Below, piece by piece: positions 21,140-33,597 of a stretch of 64,000 nt of DNA. Both the position numbers and the translations under genes were made by a program. The notes under the pieces were generated by a model. The model saw only the letters and a program-made list of their open reading frames with translations, had not been told where the DNA came from and searched no databases. Where the stretch lies: the NCBI GenBank assembly GCA_050084515.1, contig CM114272.1:1054001-1118000 (forward strand). The letters are read 5' to 3'. Within the stretch, counting starts at the first letter, position 1, and each line of letters opens with the position of its first letter. This DNA comes from Blasia pusilla (taxonomy: Eukaryota > Marchantiophyta > Marchantiopsida > Blasiales).

Positions 21140-22989
21140 GTTCAAAGAACTCAACGACCCAGCTTGACTGCAGCGTTTGGAGTAGGGAGTTTTTTGATAA
21201 TTTGGCAAAAGATTTCATAGAATAGATCAAATGTACGATTCGAGCTTTTTTTTTACGATGATATAAAGCGAGTAAGATTTTTTTCGATCGATGGTGGTGC
21301 TTGTAAATGTTTGGTGATCATTTTGTCTTTTGAATGTGATCTTCTATGTAATCCACGGTCTTCTACTTTGCAACCCGTCGGATTTCTCCCGCTTGCAATT
21401 TTCACTTTATGACCACGCAACCCGTCGGATTTCTCCTCCTTGCAACTTTTCACTTTTTGACCATGGACCCTTTTTACCACCTCCAGGCAACTGTCTCGAT
21501 TCGACAAAGTTGCCTGATCGGACCCTTTCGGATCGTGCGATCTGGCGGGCTTCTTCCTTGGCACCTTCCCATCAACTCGTAAAGGCGGCGAGGCTTCTTT
21601 TTCTTCTCTCGACGTGTTGATTCCTTCTACCTGCGGCGGTTGCCATAGTGGTATTACGGGACGGAGCAGATATTGATACTTGGATGGGTGTCACATTGCA
21701 GAGCGCACAAGGTATACTTGCCGAGGAAGGCGGTGGGACTCGAGACAGTTACATGGGACCGTTATGGTGTACCTAGGGGGCCAAGGCTCGAGTCGCCAAC
21801 ATTTTCGATCCCCGTCTACAACCGGCCGGAGGAGCCACTTGAATCCCGTGACATTCCTTTGGTATCTGCCACCGAGGAGAGTTAGGAGTAAATTTGTAGA
21901 TGACGAGGCTGAAGAAATCATAGACTAGGTTCAATGTACATTTTCGAGGTTCCTTCGGAGGTAATAAAGGACGAGATTTTTTGAACCCATAATGGTGTTT
22001 GTAAAAGTTTTCTGGAATATGTTTTTTGGACTTGTGGAGGTGGTGCAAGAGAAAGGCCCAAGCCAGTCGCTGCCCAAGAACAAGTCAAGAAGATTGTATA
22101 GGGTGATAATGCAGCCAAGTCACTCCATTCACCTCAAGCCTAGAGGAGACAAGGGAGATGGTGTAGGCACTAGGAGTCTCAGTGGTATCCAATGAAGGAG
22201 ATAGAGTGCTTGATTCTTTGTTGTAGAGGAGGGTTTGAACCAAGGGGTGGATCTGATTGTTAGGCCAAGAAATGAAGAATAAGGGGCTAAGAAGAGGTCA
22301 ATGGAGGCTGAGCTCAAATGCTTGGACTCTTGTGGGCTAGAAGATTCCTCATGGAAGCCTAGAGGACCTCATTTGAAGGCCATAAAGCTTGAGAATCCAA
22401 GGGAGAGATCTATGGAGTTGAGAGGATCCAAGGAGTGATTTCTGGAAGATTTGTGTAGGTGGAGCTAAGTGGAGGTGTGAACGAGGGCGGGGCTCGAACC
22501 AGATTGAGAAGAAGCAAGCATGGGAAGAATATAGAGGTAGATCTCACCTTCAAGCATGTCCAAGAGACAGTCGAGCCTATGCCATCAATGTTGCTCAAGA
22601 GGCTTTAGTTAGGGGGGGTTCGAAGTAGATGAGGTAGAAATTTCAGCAGTAGATGCCTTGGAGTAGATGCTTAGGGTTGGCATCCGGGTGGTCCTCCAAC
22701 AAAAATACCAAGGGCACTGCTTTTTGTTGACCGAGATGAGGAGATGTTAAGAAACTTAGGCTCACATGGAGAGTGATGGAAAAATGTTTGTAGTGGTCTT
22801 ATGATGTCTACTTTTTTTTCGCCCCAAGGAAAAAGGAGGTTTTTTTAGGGCCAAATGTGGACCACTACCTACTCTCTTCTAAAGATTTCATGGATTTGAA
22901 AGCAAACAAAAATTTCAAATATGTCATAAAGTTTTGAAGAGAGGAGGCGGATTTGGCCCTTTTTTTTGAAGAGAGACTCTCCTCTCTTC
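21140..22989. other. Right subterminal region of the transposon
   Basis: No recognisable gene. At 21,368-21,435 two half-palindromes of the 27-bp family (CAACCCGTCGGATTTCTCC) form the last small cluster. An open stretch at 21,673-21,928 and several at 22,000-22,600 show no known domain. Poly-T tracts occur at 21,246-21,254 and 22,809-22,817. Confidence 0.45.
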
Positions 22990-23037
22990 CTCTCTTCCTC
23001 TCCTCTCTTACTCTCTCCTGTCAGAATACCAGCCCCT
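22985..23037 (-). repeat. Right terminal inverted repeat of the 12.2 kb transposon
   Basis: CT-rich strand of the terminal repeat. Read inward on the minus strand it begins AGGGGCTGGTATTCTG and then AGAGAGGAGAGGAAGAG, matching the left end with an 18-bp indel. It abuts the second copy of the 9-bp target duplication. Confidence 0.65.
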
Positions 23038-23046
23038 GGTTCAACC
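23038..23046. repeat. Target-site duplication, right copy (9 bp)
   Basis: GGTTCAACC, identical to 10,865-10,873. Gag of copy B resumes directly after it. Confidence 0.82.
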
Positions 23047-24240
23047 CCGTGGTTGAGTTCTTCGCTAAGTTGAGGGCGAGCTACCAGGGGGTATGGACAG
23101 AGAAGTTGCGGAGCATCCACGACTTCCAAAGGCGCTCGGGTGAGAGGTTGCGTGAGGCTTACACTCGCTTGCGCCAGTTGATCAACGTCACTGAGGGGGT
23201 GATAGAGGCTAAGGTATCCAATCATGGTACGCGATGTTGGACCGGACACGATTGCGAGAGGAGATACTTCTTATGAACACCTCACATACGTTGAGAGATG
23301 TTTTTAGGACATTGAGCGCAATATGGCGGAGGAGAGAGTATCCACCATGGTTTAGGGCGAGAGGAGTCACGATTTTCTACACCACCAATGCAGCAACGTG
23401 GACTCTGAGATAGGTTGACTATGGCACCACGAGCTCAAGGAGGATACTAGGAGGCCATGCCATAGAGACCTACGCCTTCATATGCGACTCAACAAGAGCC
23501 GCCTACAATTACTTGTTGGTCATATGGTGGAGCCCATCATTAGTGCGATTGCACTCGTCAAGATCATGGACGTGTACCTCATCATGGAGGAGGAGATGGT
23601 GTTGCACTAGGAGGTTATCAGTGTGACTATTGTCAGAGGTGTGGTCACACACACGCCAAGTGTTTCAGTTTACACCCTGAGTTACGTCCGGACCGAGGGC
23701 CAGAGAGGGCACCAGAGCGAGTAGCCAGTCCGGGTGGGCTAGAAGTCGTGCACCAGGTGGTTCCGTTGGGGAAAGAGGAGTTGGAGTTGCCCGACAGGGT
23801 GGTGGAGTTTCCCGTGGAGGAGGTAGAGTCCCAACAAATAGACACATCGATGGAGACGCCAGACGTGAGGCTAGGATGGCTGCTCAGATACAACAGCTAC
23901 ATGAGCAGATTGCCGTTATGGCATTGAGGTTACCTGATGCCGGATCCATGGCATCGACATCATATGGAGCAGCTATAGATATGGAGGATCCTAGTTGGAT
24001 GTGCGGGATTGCCCCGATAGAGGCCGCCAAAGTTGTGACACGTGGAGGAGCCTCAGAGTTGGATCTACAACGAGGGAAAGCCAGGAAACAGACCAGGCTT
24101 CCTCAATCTTTCACGTTGTCCGAGGCAATAAGGACACCATCAATGGGTCCCGATAAGAGTTCCCTGAGAGTTGGTGATGTTATTGGTGTCCAAGCATGGA
24201 GGGCAATGGGAGAAATGAGCGCGACGACTCATATTGGTCA
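23038..24240 (+). pseudogene. DNMT retrotransposon copy B, gag C-terminal part with zinc knuckle
   Basis: Continues gag after the transposon: VVEFFAKLRASYQGVWTEKL and LRSIHDFQRRSGERLREAYT, homologous to copy C at 47,215-47,330 (YRGVKTEKLRNLQDFER). A CCHC knuckle, CDYCQRCGHTHAKC, lies at about 23,616-23,660. A Met- and Gln-rich helix follows (MAAQIQQLHEQIAVMALRL, about 23,876). Stops and frame changes from about 23,276 mean gag is not expressed intact. Confidence 0.75.
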
Positions 24241-24555
24241 TTCAGAGGATTTGGCTTGACGAGAGCCGATGTGGAGCATTGTCCATTCCGGATACAAACA
24301 TCCTTGGGTGGAGCAAGTACCACACAGTATATCACCCTGCATGAGGTCGTGGTGAGGATTCACGTGGGACATCCTACAGATGAGTCCGTGGTGCAAGCCA
24401 AGGCGACAGTGACTGATGTAGAGTCCTACGATGTCTTGGTTGGCGGAGCAATGTTATACCCGATGGGGTTTTCCCTTGATTATTTGGAGGAGTCAGCGTC
24501 CCACAAACTAGGATGGCAGTTAGGTGATGGCCACCTTAGCTCATTACCCGTTTGA
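24241..24555 (+). pseudogene. Copy B protease-like domain
   Basis: Contains SLGGASTTQYITLHEVVVRI, VVQAKATVTDVESYDVLVGG and AMLYPMGFSLDY, the second half of a retropepsin-like fold (YDVLLG..FLYP is typical). I do not see the expected D(S/T)G active-site triplet upstream in this copy. The same segment opens the window in copy A and recurs decayed at about 48,760-49,060 and 55,660-55,830. Confidence 0.6.
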
Positions 24556-24779
24556 TTCACATGTGTAGTGATCGAGGGACGACCAGGAGAGATGGCGACC
24601 TTAGGAGCATTTAGTAGTGCCATCACTTGGCCTATTGATTTGATTGAGGGACATGTCCATGCAAAGGATACTCATGATCCTGACATTTCTATCGAGAGGA
24701 GTGTCATGGTAACCGCATCAGTCCGTGGAGGAGAGGTGCCACTTTGGGTCTCGACTGAGGAGCTTTGACGCTTAGCCAC

Positions 24780-25880
24780 TGAGCATGTGCAGACCATGTG
24801 GAGCGAGACGTTTGCACCAGAGTGTGAGGGGTCAGAGGAACCACAAGTAGCCAGGAGTGCTGCTATGATCCCTTTGGATACCACCATGATTTTTTGGTCC
24901 ATCCCAGAGGAGGGTATTTGGGTGTTGGATCTCTTTGGAGGGATCAACACTGGGTTGGCTGCTATTTTTCACGTAGGAGTACACGTGCAGCAATACCTGT
25001 ATGTGGAGATTGATGATGTTGCGTGGCGCATTTTGGTTCACCATGTGGCGTAGTTACGCCTCTTTTTTCCCGACTTGTTGTCTGCATCCGCTATCCAGAG
25101 ATACTAGAGTTCCCTACCAAGAGATATGTCATTGTTGGGGGCGTAGGACTTGGAGTGGGTAGGGGCCATAGATTTGGTCATTGGTGGTTGGCCGTATCAG
25201 GGCCAATCGAGTGCTGGACGAGGTAGCGGTTTAGGTGACACTTGGTCTAGGTTATTTTGGGAGATGATATATATTTTGTGACACTTGCAGGAGCATCAAT
25301 CTCGTTCTCCAACATATATTCTAGAGAATTTGCTGATTTTAGGCGATTTGAGGTCCCGCGTGGTGACGAGTGCATATCAAGTGCGTGCATGGATCAGCCC
25401 GGAAGTGTTTTTGGATGCGGCAAGTGTAGGTTCTAGAGCACACCACCCGCGTCTTTGGTGGACCAACTTAGTGCCACATGAGGTTTTGCGGAGGGCGTAT
25501 GTGAGAGTGGAGCGCCCTTCCGATTTGTTGGTGGATTCCATTCTGGATCCAGGTCATCGATCAAAGGCAGTGAGGCACAATGATCGACCGCCATTGATTG
25601 TGGTCAATAGGATTGGCATGCCACGGACAGCCTTTCCCATATTTGTGAGTTTTCCCGCTTCCCCTGCATTCAAGGAGGCCGGACCTGGCTTGGTTTGGGA
25701 TGACCAGGTACAGAGGTTGATGGAGCCCAACGCCGATGAGCAATGGGATTCCCCATAGGAGTGACAATAGTACCGTCACTATCAGAGGCATCACAACATC
25801 ATGTCTTGGATCAGGCGATGGACCTGAACTGCTTGACATGGATTTTCAGCTTAGGAGTAGCTGAGCAACGTTGTTTGAGG
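24780..25880 (+). pseudogene. Copy B C5-cytosine DNA methyltransferase domain
   Basis: Motif I VLDLFGGINTGL (about 24,922-24,957), motif II YLYVEID, and motif IV GGWPYQGQSSAGRGSG (about 25,183-25,230), where the catalytic Cys is replaced by Tyr (TAT at 25,195-25,197; copies A and C have TGT). Motif VI reads LENL instead of ENV (about 25,322). Then come VNRIGMPRTAFPIFVSFPAS and VQRLMEPNADE, with a frame change before MGFP, and LGQAMDLNCLTW. With the Cys lost, this copy cannot methylate. Confidence 0.78.
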
Positions 25881-26369
25881 ATGCGATAGATCACACTTGT
25901 TGCGTTGGTGAGCCCCATGCCTACCAAGACGGTTGAGGCAGTGGCTGGGGGCGAGACCCGAGGAGATCAACATACTAGGGGTGATCGGGAGAGACACCCT
26001 TGGACTTCTTGGGATTTTTTGCAGGCACGCTAAGAGATGATAGCCATACCATCGAGCGTGGTTCCGAGTACTGCACGTGGAGATGAGAGTTTGCAGTTGG
26101 CTGTAGGAGAGCAGTCGAGTTCGATTATAGTAGAGTGCGTTGCACCATAGCAACCACCTACACTCGCAACGAAGAGTCCTACCGTATTCACGATGGAGAC
26201 TTGGGAGGCAGATATGGGCCCTAAGATGACAAGAGGAGAGCGGCACCAGATACATCAGTTCTTGAGGAGTTATAGGAGTTGTTTTTCATTTAGCATGCAA
26301 GATTTGGGTACGCAAAAAGGTCTAGGGATCCACATTGAGTTATCGAGTGACACACCAATCTTTTGACGA

Positions 26370-27640
26370 TCCTACATGTACAATGATATGGAGAGGGCTC
26401 TAATTCAGAGTAGGATCCAAGACTTGGTTGGAGTAGGACAAGTGGAGATATCGTATGGAGAGTATGCATTTGCCACTATCATGCTCGCCAAGAAGGATAT
26501 GCATGGCAACTAGATGGATAGGCGGATGTGTGGAGATTACTGACCTATCAATCGGCAGACAAAGTCAGTTAGGTATACCATGCCCATCCCTGAGAAGATC
26601 TTTGATGCGATTGGGCATGCAAATATCTTTAGTTTATTGGATTTGCGAGCCGGATACCATCAACTTCCTATCAGATTGGAGGACAGGCAGAAGACGGTAT
26701 TTTGGTGCATCGATCCTAACGGGAAGGATTGTTTGTACCAGTGGCGGTTCTTACCATTCGGGTTAAAGAAAGTCCCGGCTGAGTTTCAGAGGATCATCGA
26801 TAGGATCTTGGCACATCTGGATTTTTCTAGATGTTATATTGATGATATCGTACTCTTTAGCGCGACGGTTGAGGAGCTTGAGCGACATCTAGAGGAGGTG
26901 GTTTGATGATTGCAGTTACATGGGTTGAAGCTACATCCAGGCAAGTGCAAATTCTTCTACGACCAGACTGGGTCATATGATGTACCTAAGGGGGCCTAGG
27001 TATACAGCAGAGGAAGGTAGAGGCTATTTCCCGCATTCCACGCCCAACAGATGTGAATCAAGTTCATGCATTCATGGGATTGGAGAACTTCTATTGACGG
27101 TACGTCAAGGGTTTCAGTTTGATTACGAAGTCGCTAACCTTCCTAACCAAGGTGGATCATAAGTGGCACTGGGGGGATGAGAAAGAGAGAACATTTCAGT
27201 TGCTCAAGGATATATTGATGTGCGTGCCCATATTGAGGAGACCGATTAGGGGAAATTTGTTCCAATTGCATACCGATTGGAGCATGATGGGGCTTGGAGC
27301 CAAACTCACACAACAAGACGATGATGGTAGAGAGTTCGTGGTGGTTTACGCTAGTTGCTCAAACAACGTTGTAGAGGCAAAGTATAGCTCGTATGAGGAT
27401 GAGTGCTTGGCTACAGTGTGGGTTGTTGTACATTTCACGTGTTATCTATTTGGCAACCCCTTTACCATAATTACTGATCATTAGCCACTTAAGTGGTTGA
27501 TGGAGTCCGACAAGCTTATAAGGAAGCTTGTGAGGTGGGCTCTTTTCTTGCAGGAGTATGACTTCCAGGTGGTGCATAGACCTAGGAGACTCAACCAAGA
27601 CACAGATGGTTTGATCCGTAATCCATGTCGGAGTCAATGA
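26370..27640 (+). pseudogene. Copy B reverse transcriptase and RNase H
   Basis: Reverse transcriptase: YGEYAFATIMLAKKDMHGN, MPIPEKIFDAIGHANIFSLL, LRAGYHQLPIRLEDRQKTVF, RFLPFGLKKVPAEFQRIID and the catalytic CYIDDIVLF at about 26,832-26,858. After frame changes at about 26,907-27,130, RNase H gives LHTDWSMMGLGAKL (first Asp), YSSYEDECLATVW (Glu) and IITDH (Asp), then LMESDKLIRKLVRWALFLQ and HRPRRLNQDTDGLIRNPC. Stops at 26,513, 26,543, 26,906 and 27,482 make it non-functional. Confidence 0.82.
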
Positions 27641-27959
27641 GATGCGACTGGGGCTCGTTGGCATGGTGAGAGTGATGAGGAGTTGGTGCTAGGATGGCTC
27701 GCATTAGCCTATTTGGGCTTGTTGGCTATGGAGAGCTAGATTGGTGAGACTTCGATGGTGAGGTCTGATGGAGAGTCCTTAGATCTAGAGGCCGGTGAGA
27801 CATTCACGACAATGGAGTGGTCTTGGAGTACCTGCGTACTGGAAACGTCGCGATCACAATGGGTGCTAGAGAGCGAGATCAGATCCTATAGTGAGCTTGA
27901 CGGTTCCGATGGGAGGAGACACATGTGTTGCAAGTATGGGAGGATGGTAGAGTGTGTGT

Positions 27960-28760
27960 AGTGCCTCATCCTTTGTAGAGAGCACGTTTGGTGCGTCATG
28001 CCTACGATAAGTTGGGTTATTTTGGAGTGAAGTGGACGTACAGCTTGCTCCAGATTCAGTATTGGTGGCGAGGCATGCAGACTGACGTTCAACAATTTGT
28101 TGCGAGATGCATGGTGTGTGATCTAGTCCGACCATCGTTCAATGCTTCGACTCCACAGTTGCATCCACTTCCAAACATAGGTTTAGGTTATAGATGGAGT
28201 TTGGATTTTCAATGACCTTTGCCTTTGACAGAGTGCCATAGTCGTTATGTGTTGGTGATGGTCGAGCACTTCTCAAAGATGATAGAGTTGGTTGCATTTC
28301 CTCACAAAGCGAGTGAGGAAGTAGCGTATGCCTTCCTAGATCGAGTGCTGAGTCATAACGGTGCACCGGCAGATGTGTTGATAGATAAGGGTACAAAGTT
28401 TTGCGGGGAGTTCCAGGCCTTGTGTGATCAGGCACTGATCAACCATGGCACCACTTCGCGAGATCATCCTAAGGCGGATGGACTAGCAGAGAGGATTGCG
28501 TAGACGGTGAAGAGAGGATTACGCAAGAATGGCTTGCAGAGAGGTTACCTAGGAGATTGGGACCTTCAGTTGCCGTGGTTGGCGATGGGATACAGATTCA
28601 ACACGCAGGCATCCTTAGCGTCTTTCTTACCGTACTTGTTGCTTTATGGCCGTGAGCCAAATTTACCAGCGGCCATTCGTCGAGATGTTGGTGAGGTGTT
28701 GAACCTTGATGATCCTGATGTATGGATAAAAGCATGTTCATAGAGGGCTGCGTTGTTCCG
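27960..28760 (+). pseudogene. Copy B integrase
   Basis: Zinc-binding part: HAYDKLGYFGVKWTYSLLQI with CMVCDLVRPSFN (HHCC, about 27,998-28,140). Catalytic core: GYRWSLDFQ (first Asp, about 28,189), then YVLVMVEHFSKMIELVAF, VLIDKGTKFCGEFQAL (second Asp, about 28,376) and KADGLAERIA (Glu, about 28,471-28,500). All three catalytic residues are readable. Stops at 28,213, 28,501 and 28,741 interrupt it. Confidence 0.82.
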
Positions 28761-29101
28761 GAGAGTGATATCCATGGCGTTTGAGAACTTGGTGATTGCA
28801 CAACATCGGGATATATTGAGGTATGTGACTATTCGGGGGGGATGATTATCGACCTACTATCCGTAGGTTTCATCAAGGAGACTATGTCTACTTGCAACAA
28901 ATGGTACCCACGATGTTGGATGTGATTGGAGGGCGCACCATCTTGAGAGTGCGTAAGATTTTGCCATCATGTGTTCTCTTATTGGAGGGACGCGATGGTA
29001 TGGTTTGGAAGGACCATATGCGGAACTGTGCGTCGTGTCACCTTCCGAATATTGACAATATAGTTGATTCAAACTTAGCAGTTGTTCCTGCATGCTTGCG
29101 A

Positions 29102-29240
29102 TGTATGTTGTGTGGTTCTACCCGTGGTACAGCCACTATGCTAGTCTGTGATGGATGTTCGAGAGGATGGCATATGGCATGTTTGACGCCACCTCTCACA
29201 AGGGTTCCTTAAAGACAATGGATGTGTCCCAGATGTCCAT
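29102..29240 (+). pseudogene. PHD-type zinc finger after copy B integrase
   Basis: The frame reads CMLCGSTRGTATMLVCDGC, SRGWHMACLTPPL and, after one TAA at about 29,211, RQWMCPRC. This gives C-x2-C, C-x2-C, x4-H-x2-C and a closing C-x2-C behind a Trp: the C4HC3 pattern of a PHD finger, including the conserved Trp two residues before the last Cys pair. PHD fingers read histone H3 tails, so by analogy with chromodomains of chromoviruses it may direct integration. The same finger follows integrase in copy C (53,578-53,712). Confidence 0.75.
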
Positions 29241-29430
29241 AGAGTAGGTAGTTCTACATTCCAACTTATGTTTGTGATATGGATGACAAGAAGAAGACTA
29301 ACGATGGGGCCACATGAGCATTCGACCTTCTTGCTCTTAGCGTTTGAGAGATGTATATCATGGTACGTAGGGATAGATGGCTATATAGAGTTAGAGGGAC
29401 CTAACCAGCAACTAGGGGCAATTGGAGATA

Positions 29431-29534
29431 TTTTGGTACTTCTTGTCTCGTTGTTTGGATGCCACGAGTTAGAATGGGATCGTGTGTGTTCGATGACAGC
29501 GATGTATGTTATATAGCGATGTGTATGTGCACGA
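29431..29534 (+). repeat. X repeat, first copy (3' end of copy B interior)
   Basis: About 104 bp (TTGGTACTTCTTGTCTCGTT ... GATGTGTATGTGCACGA) that recurs, diverged, directly after the LTR-like block at 30,049-30,164. The same X-LTR-X layout occurs in copy C. Confidence 0.7.
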
Positions 29535-30048
29535 TAGCTATCACGTCTTTTAGGATAGATCGATGAAATCTAGTAGAGCGTCTTTGGAAGTAGTGGAGGA
29601 CGGGCTCAAGAGGTCGAGGATGACTTGCTGAAGCCCCGAGAAACCTGAGAGAGCATGTTTCCCCTTCGTCTCGGCTCATTTAGAGCCATAATGAGGAATT
29701 TGCTATTTTCGGTAAGTACCATTTTGAGTATATGGTCAACTTTCCATTAGTAAGTGGCCCTTGACCTCCTACATCAGGTCAAGAGCCAAGGGGGTGACTT
29801 CAGAGCATAGGTTACCATGGAGAGAGCTTGGGAGAGGGGAGGGATATACCTCAAGGAGAGAGAGCTTGAGAGCTCATTCTCTCTTTGTTGAACCTCTTGG
29901 CATGAGGCGGCGGAGCTATGGTCTTGCTTGCCTTATGTGTGTAACCCAAGCCTCTCATTAGGAAAGTGGGTTGGGTTTGACATTGAAAGAGACATCTGAG
30001 AGTGCACACATTTGAGAGCTATGGTATTGAGAGAGATTGGATCTTGAT
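29535..30048 (+). repeat. 3' LTR-like block of copy B
   Basis: About 514 bp, homologous over 29,640-30,050 to the inverted block at 3,578-4,010, which sits at the 5' end of another fragment of this family; repeats at both termini fit an LTR. Related remnants lie at about 43,280-43,450 and 44,350-44,520. Exact ends are not certain. Confidence 0.65.
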
Positions 30049-30164
30049 TTATTGGTACTTCTTATCTCGTTGTTTGGATTCCATGAGTTAGCATGGGATC
30101 GTGTGTGTTTGTGTGTGTGTTTGGTGACAGTGATGTATGTTATGCAGCGATGTGTATGCACACG
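30049..30164 (+). repeat. X repeat, second copy (after copy B LTR)
   Basis: Diverged second copy of 29,431-29,534 (TTGGTACTTCTTATCTCGTT ... GATGTGTATGCACACGA) with an added GT-rich insertion in the middle. Confidence 0.7.
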
Positions 30165-33500
<3,336 letters not shown>

Positions 33501-33506
33501 GACGAC

Positions 33507-33546
33507 CAGGAGGAGGAGGAGGAGGAGGAGGAGGAGGAGGAGGAGG
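33507..33546. repeat. (GGA)n microsatellite in the DGD1 leader
   Basis: About 13 units of GGA/AGG, some 50 bp upstream of the DGD1 start codon, probably in the 5' UTR. The antisense poly-Leu frame over it is an artefact. Confidence 0.9.
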
Positions 33547-33597
33547 TTTTGATTGACGGGTTGGTTTATTGAAGGACGGTGGACAGATTTCAGGGAA

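Larger units (their letters stand above)
10874..23037. mobile_element. 12.2 kb Mutator-like DNA transposon carrying two genes and palindrome clusters
   Basis: Both ends are set by the 9-bp duplication GGTTCAACC. Removing the interval and one duplicate leaves the host gag frame open across the joint, and the result agrees with the uninterrupted gag piece at about 62,335. The ends are imperfect inverted repeats. Inside are a Mutator-like transposase (minus, about 14,664-11,550) and a TATA-led multi-domain gene (plus, about 16,220-21,139) with ParB-like and amino-methyltransferase modules. The 27-bp palindromes seen in this interval occur nowhere else in the window, which also argues that it arrived as one unit. 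Confidence 0.8.

Noticed and set aside
33553-33597. Extension of DGD1 upstream to a TTG at 33,553
   Set aside because: A TGA lies directly before it in frame and nuclear plant genes start at ATG; the first ATG is 33,598.
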